Assembly (NCBI GenBank): GCA_015234465.1
Contig: JADGNA010000016.1
Coordinates: forward strand, 51,761-115,760
Length of the DNA: 64,000 nucleotides
Reading direction: 5' to 3'
Source: Salinibacterium sp.
GTDB lineage: Bacteria > Actinomycetota > Actinomycetes > Actinomycetales > Microbacteriaceae
Position numbers and translations under genes: made by a program. Below the pieces are notes generated by a model, which saw only the letters and a list, made by a program, of their open reading frames with translations, had not been told where the DNA came from and ran no database searches. Each line of letters opens with the position of its first letter. The first letter of the stretch is position 1. Shown in pieces: positions 62,170 through 64,000 of this stretch.

Positions 62170-64000
62170 ATGGCCTCCCACGATCCTCTGCGCGACCTCG
62201 GGGTGCGCGCCGGCGAGGGCGGCGGTGAGCTCCGCGTGTGGTCGGCCCATGCGACGGCCGTCGAGGTGTGCCTCTTCGACCACGCCGATGCCGATCGCAT
62301 CGTGGCGACGGCCCCGCTCAGCCGCGACGAGCACGATGTGTGGGCGGTGCGGCATCCGCTGCTTGTACCGGGTGCCCGCTACTCGTTGCGGGTGCGCGGC
62401 GAGGGCGAGCGCTTCGATGACCGGCGGAACCTGCTCGACCCCTATGCCAGAGGGCTCGTGCGGAGCCCGAGTGGCGAGTGGCGTTCCTATGTGCAGGATG
62501 ACGCCTTTGACTGGTGTGGTGCGCAGAAACCGCGTGTGCCGCTCGATCACACGGTCATCTATGAGGCGCACGCCAAGGGCATCTCGAAGCTCAACCCTGC
62601 GGTGCCGGAGGAGTTCCGTGGAACCTATGCGGGCCTCGCCCATGAGACGGCGATCGCGCAGCTGAAGGACCTGGGTGTGACCACCATCCAACTGCTGCCG
62701 GTGCACCAGTCGGTGAGCGAGGAACGGCTCACGAAGCTCGGCTTCAGCAACTACTGGGGCTACAACACGCTCAACTTCTTCACGCCCCACACGGAATATG
62801 CGTCGGCCGCCGCCCAAGCCGGTGGTACCGCGGCGGTACTGCGCGAGTTCAAGGGCATGGTCAAACTGCTCCACGAGGCCGGCCTCGAGGTCATTCTCGA
62901 TGTCGTCTACAACCACACCTCCGAGCAGGGACCGGGCGGGCCCACGACAAGCTTCCGAGGGATCGACGATGCCTCCTACTACCGGCAGGATGCCGACGGC
63001 AACTACATCGACGTCACCGGATGCGGCAACTCCCTCGATACCTCGGTGCCTGCGGTGCAGCGGCTCATCCTCGATTCGCTGCGGTACTGGGCGAACGAGG
63101 TGCAGGTCGACGGGTTCCGCTTCGACCTGGCCGCGACGCTGGGGCGCAATGCTGCCCACGAGTTCGACCCCGAGCATCCGCTGCTCAAGGCAATCGTCGA
63201 GGACCCGCAGCTGCAGGGCGTGAAGATGATCGCCGAACCGTGGGATGTCGGCGCTGGCGGCTGGCAGACCGGCAACTTCCCCACAGGCTGGATGGAATGG
63301 AACGACGGCTACCGCGACCGGATGCGCGACTTCTGGCTCTCGGACATCGCCGCAGAGCGTCACCACGGCACCGCGAGCCAGGGCATCGGCAGCATGACGC
63401 GACGCTTCGCAGGCTCCGCGCACGTCTTCAGCCAGGAGCGCGGACCGCTCGCGAGCGTCAACTTCATCACGGCCCACGACGGCTTCACGATGGCCGACCT
63501 CACCTCATACAACCGCAAGCACAACCTCGGCAATGGCGAGTTCAACCGCGACGGCACCGACAACAACCACTCCTTCAACCACGGGTGGGAGGGGCCGAGC
63601 GACGACCCCGAGATCACCACATGCCGGCGCAAGGCCATGCGCAACCTGCTTGGCACGCTGCTGCTGTCGGCGGGCATCCCCATGATCACGGCGGGCGACG
63701 AGTTCGGCCGCAGCCAGCGCGGCAACAACAACGCCTACTGCCACGATGACGAGCTCAGCTGGTTGCCGTGGGAGCACGAGGAGTGGCAGCGCGACCTGTT
63801 CGAGATCTCCAAGAAGTTGCTCCGACTGCGGCGCGAGAACCCCGCGCTGCGGCCCGTGCGTTTCGGTCGTTTCGGCGAGAAGGTGCCGTCGGCGAGCGAA
63901 ATGCACTGGTACAACGCTGCGGGCGCCGAGATGTCGATCGAGGATTGGGACTCCCCCGCCCAGCGCGTCTCCCAGTACCTCGCGGCGTCGACGCCCGAGC
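62170..64000 (+). CDS. glgX: Glycogen debranching enzyme GlgX, 3'-truncated by window edge
   Basis: 610 codons to the edge. An N-terminal CBM48 (GELRVWSAHATAVEVCLFDH) precedes a GH13_11 barrel. VILDVVYNHT is region I, VDGFRFDLAATLG carries the nucleophile Asp in region II, KMIAEPWDVG the acid Glu in region III, and FITAHDGFTMADL the region IV Asp. The sequence IPMITAGDEFGRSQRGNNNA is typical of GlgX. It hydrolyses alpha-1,6 branches of limit dextrins during glycogen breakdown. Leaderless start. Confidence 0.95.
   Translation, partial: MASHDPLRDLGVRAGEGGGELRVWSAHATAVEVCLFDHADADRIVATAPLSRDEHDVWAVRHPLLVPGARYSLRVRGEGERFDDRRNLLDPYARGLVRSPSGEWRSYVQDDAFDWCGAQKPRVPLDHTVIYEAHAKGISKLNPAVPEEFRGTYAGLAHETAIAQLKDLGVTTIQLLPVHQSVSEERLTKLGFSNYWGYNTLNFFTPHTEYASAAAQAGGTAAVLREFKGMVKLLHEAGLEVILDVVYNHTSEQGPGGPTTSFRGIDDASYYRQDADGNYIDVTGCGNSLDTSVPAVQRLILDSLRYWANEVQVDGFRFDLAATLGRNAAHEFDPEHPLLKAIVEDPQLQGVKMIAEPWDVGAGGWQTGNFPTGWMEWNDGYRDRMRDFWLSDIAAERHHGTASQGIGSMTRRFAGSAHVFSQERGPLASVNFITAHDGFTMADLTSYNRKHNLGNGEFNRDGTDNNHSFNHGWEGPSDDPEITTCRRKAMRNLLGTLLLSAGIPMITAGDEFGRSQRGNNNAYCHDDELSWLPWEHEEWQRDLFEISKKLLRLRRENPALRPVRFGRFGEKVPSASEMHWYNAAGAEMSIEDWDSPAQRVSQYLAASTPE

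Overview
The window reads as chromosomal DNA of a high-GC Gram-positive actinobacterium, most likely family Microbacteriaceae. This is inferred from strong G/C bias at third codon positions, many GTG starts, Ku plus a three-domain LigD, a DUF3097 gene, an Rv2578c-type radical SAM gene, and the order cysteine desulfurase - mnmA - ligA - gatC - gatA - gatB. About 64 protein genes were found, including one cut at each edge (dinB on the left, glgX on the right). No rRNA, tRNA, IS element, prophage or CRISPR array was seen. No gap between genes exceeds 300 bases; the largest (19390-19653, 11768-11970) are promoter regions.

Layout. 1-6.1 kb: DNA polymerase IV, M23 peptidase, CDF metal exporter, and the divergent NHEJ pair ku/ligD. 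6.2-11.8 kb: SDR, zapE, acyl-CoA ligase, glpK and a small membrane protein. 11.9-26.3 kb: an exopolysaccharide cluster. It holds an initiating phosphoglycosyltransferase, a minus-strand run of four glycosyltransferase genes and an acyltransferase (all with 4-base overlaps), and a plus-strand run coding for a Wzz-like copolymerase, a Wzy-like polymerase, GT2, a Wzx-like flippase, a beta-helix lipoprotein and a pyruvyltransferase. 26.3-43.6 kb: mostly single genes and short pairs on alternating strands, including an SOS-box-preceded radical SAM gene, a YidC paralogue, nnrE, a NYN-LOTUS protein, a SatD/membrane pair and a Ser/Thr kinase-hydrolase pair. 43.6-62.1 kb: the housekeeping block gatB-gatA-gatC, ligA, mnmA and cysteine desulfurase, all on the minus strand and interrupted by three accessory inserts: a hydrolase, a peptide ABC transporter, and a decarboxylase/MFS/regulator module. 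62.2 kb to the end: glgX.

Expression. At least 19 genes have a TANNNT hexamer exactly 6-7 bases before the start codon, the arrangement expected for leaderless mRNA. The hexamer decides several starts (CDF, ligA, DUF503, nnrE). Inside the exopolysaccharide, kinase-hydrolase, gat and decarboxylase-MFS groups, genes instead overlap by 1-4 bases and are probably translationally coupled.

Most notable: a fused GT4-Alg14-Alg13 glycosyltransferase with an internal Shine-Dalgarno and ATG at the fusion joint; a perfect 12-bp inverted repeat over the start of a small HTH regulator; an SOS box before the radical SAM gene; and the three inserts in the conserved block. All family assignments come from reading motifs; no database search was run.
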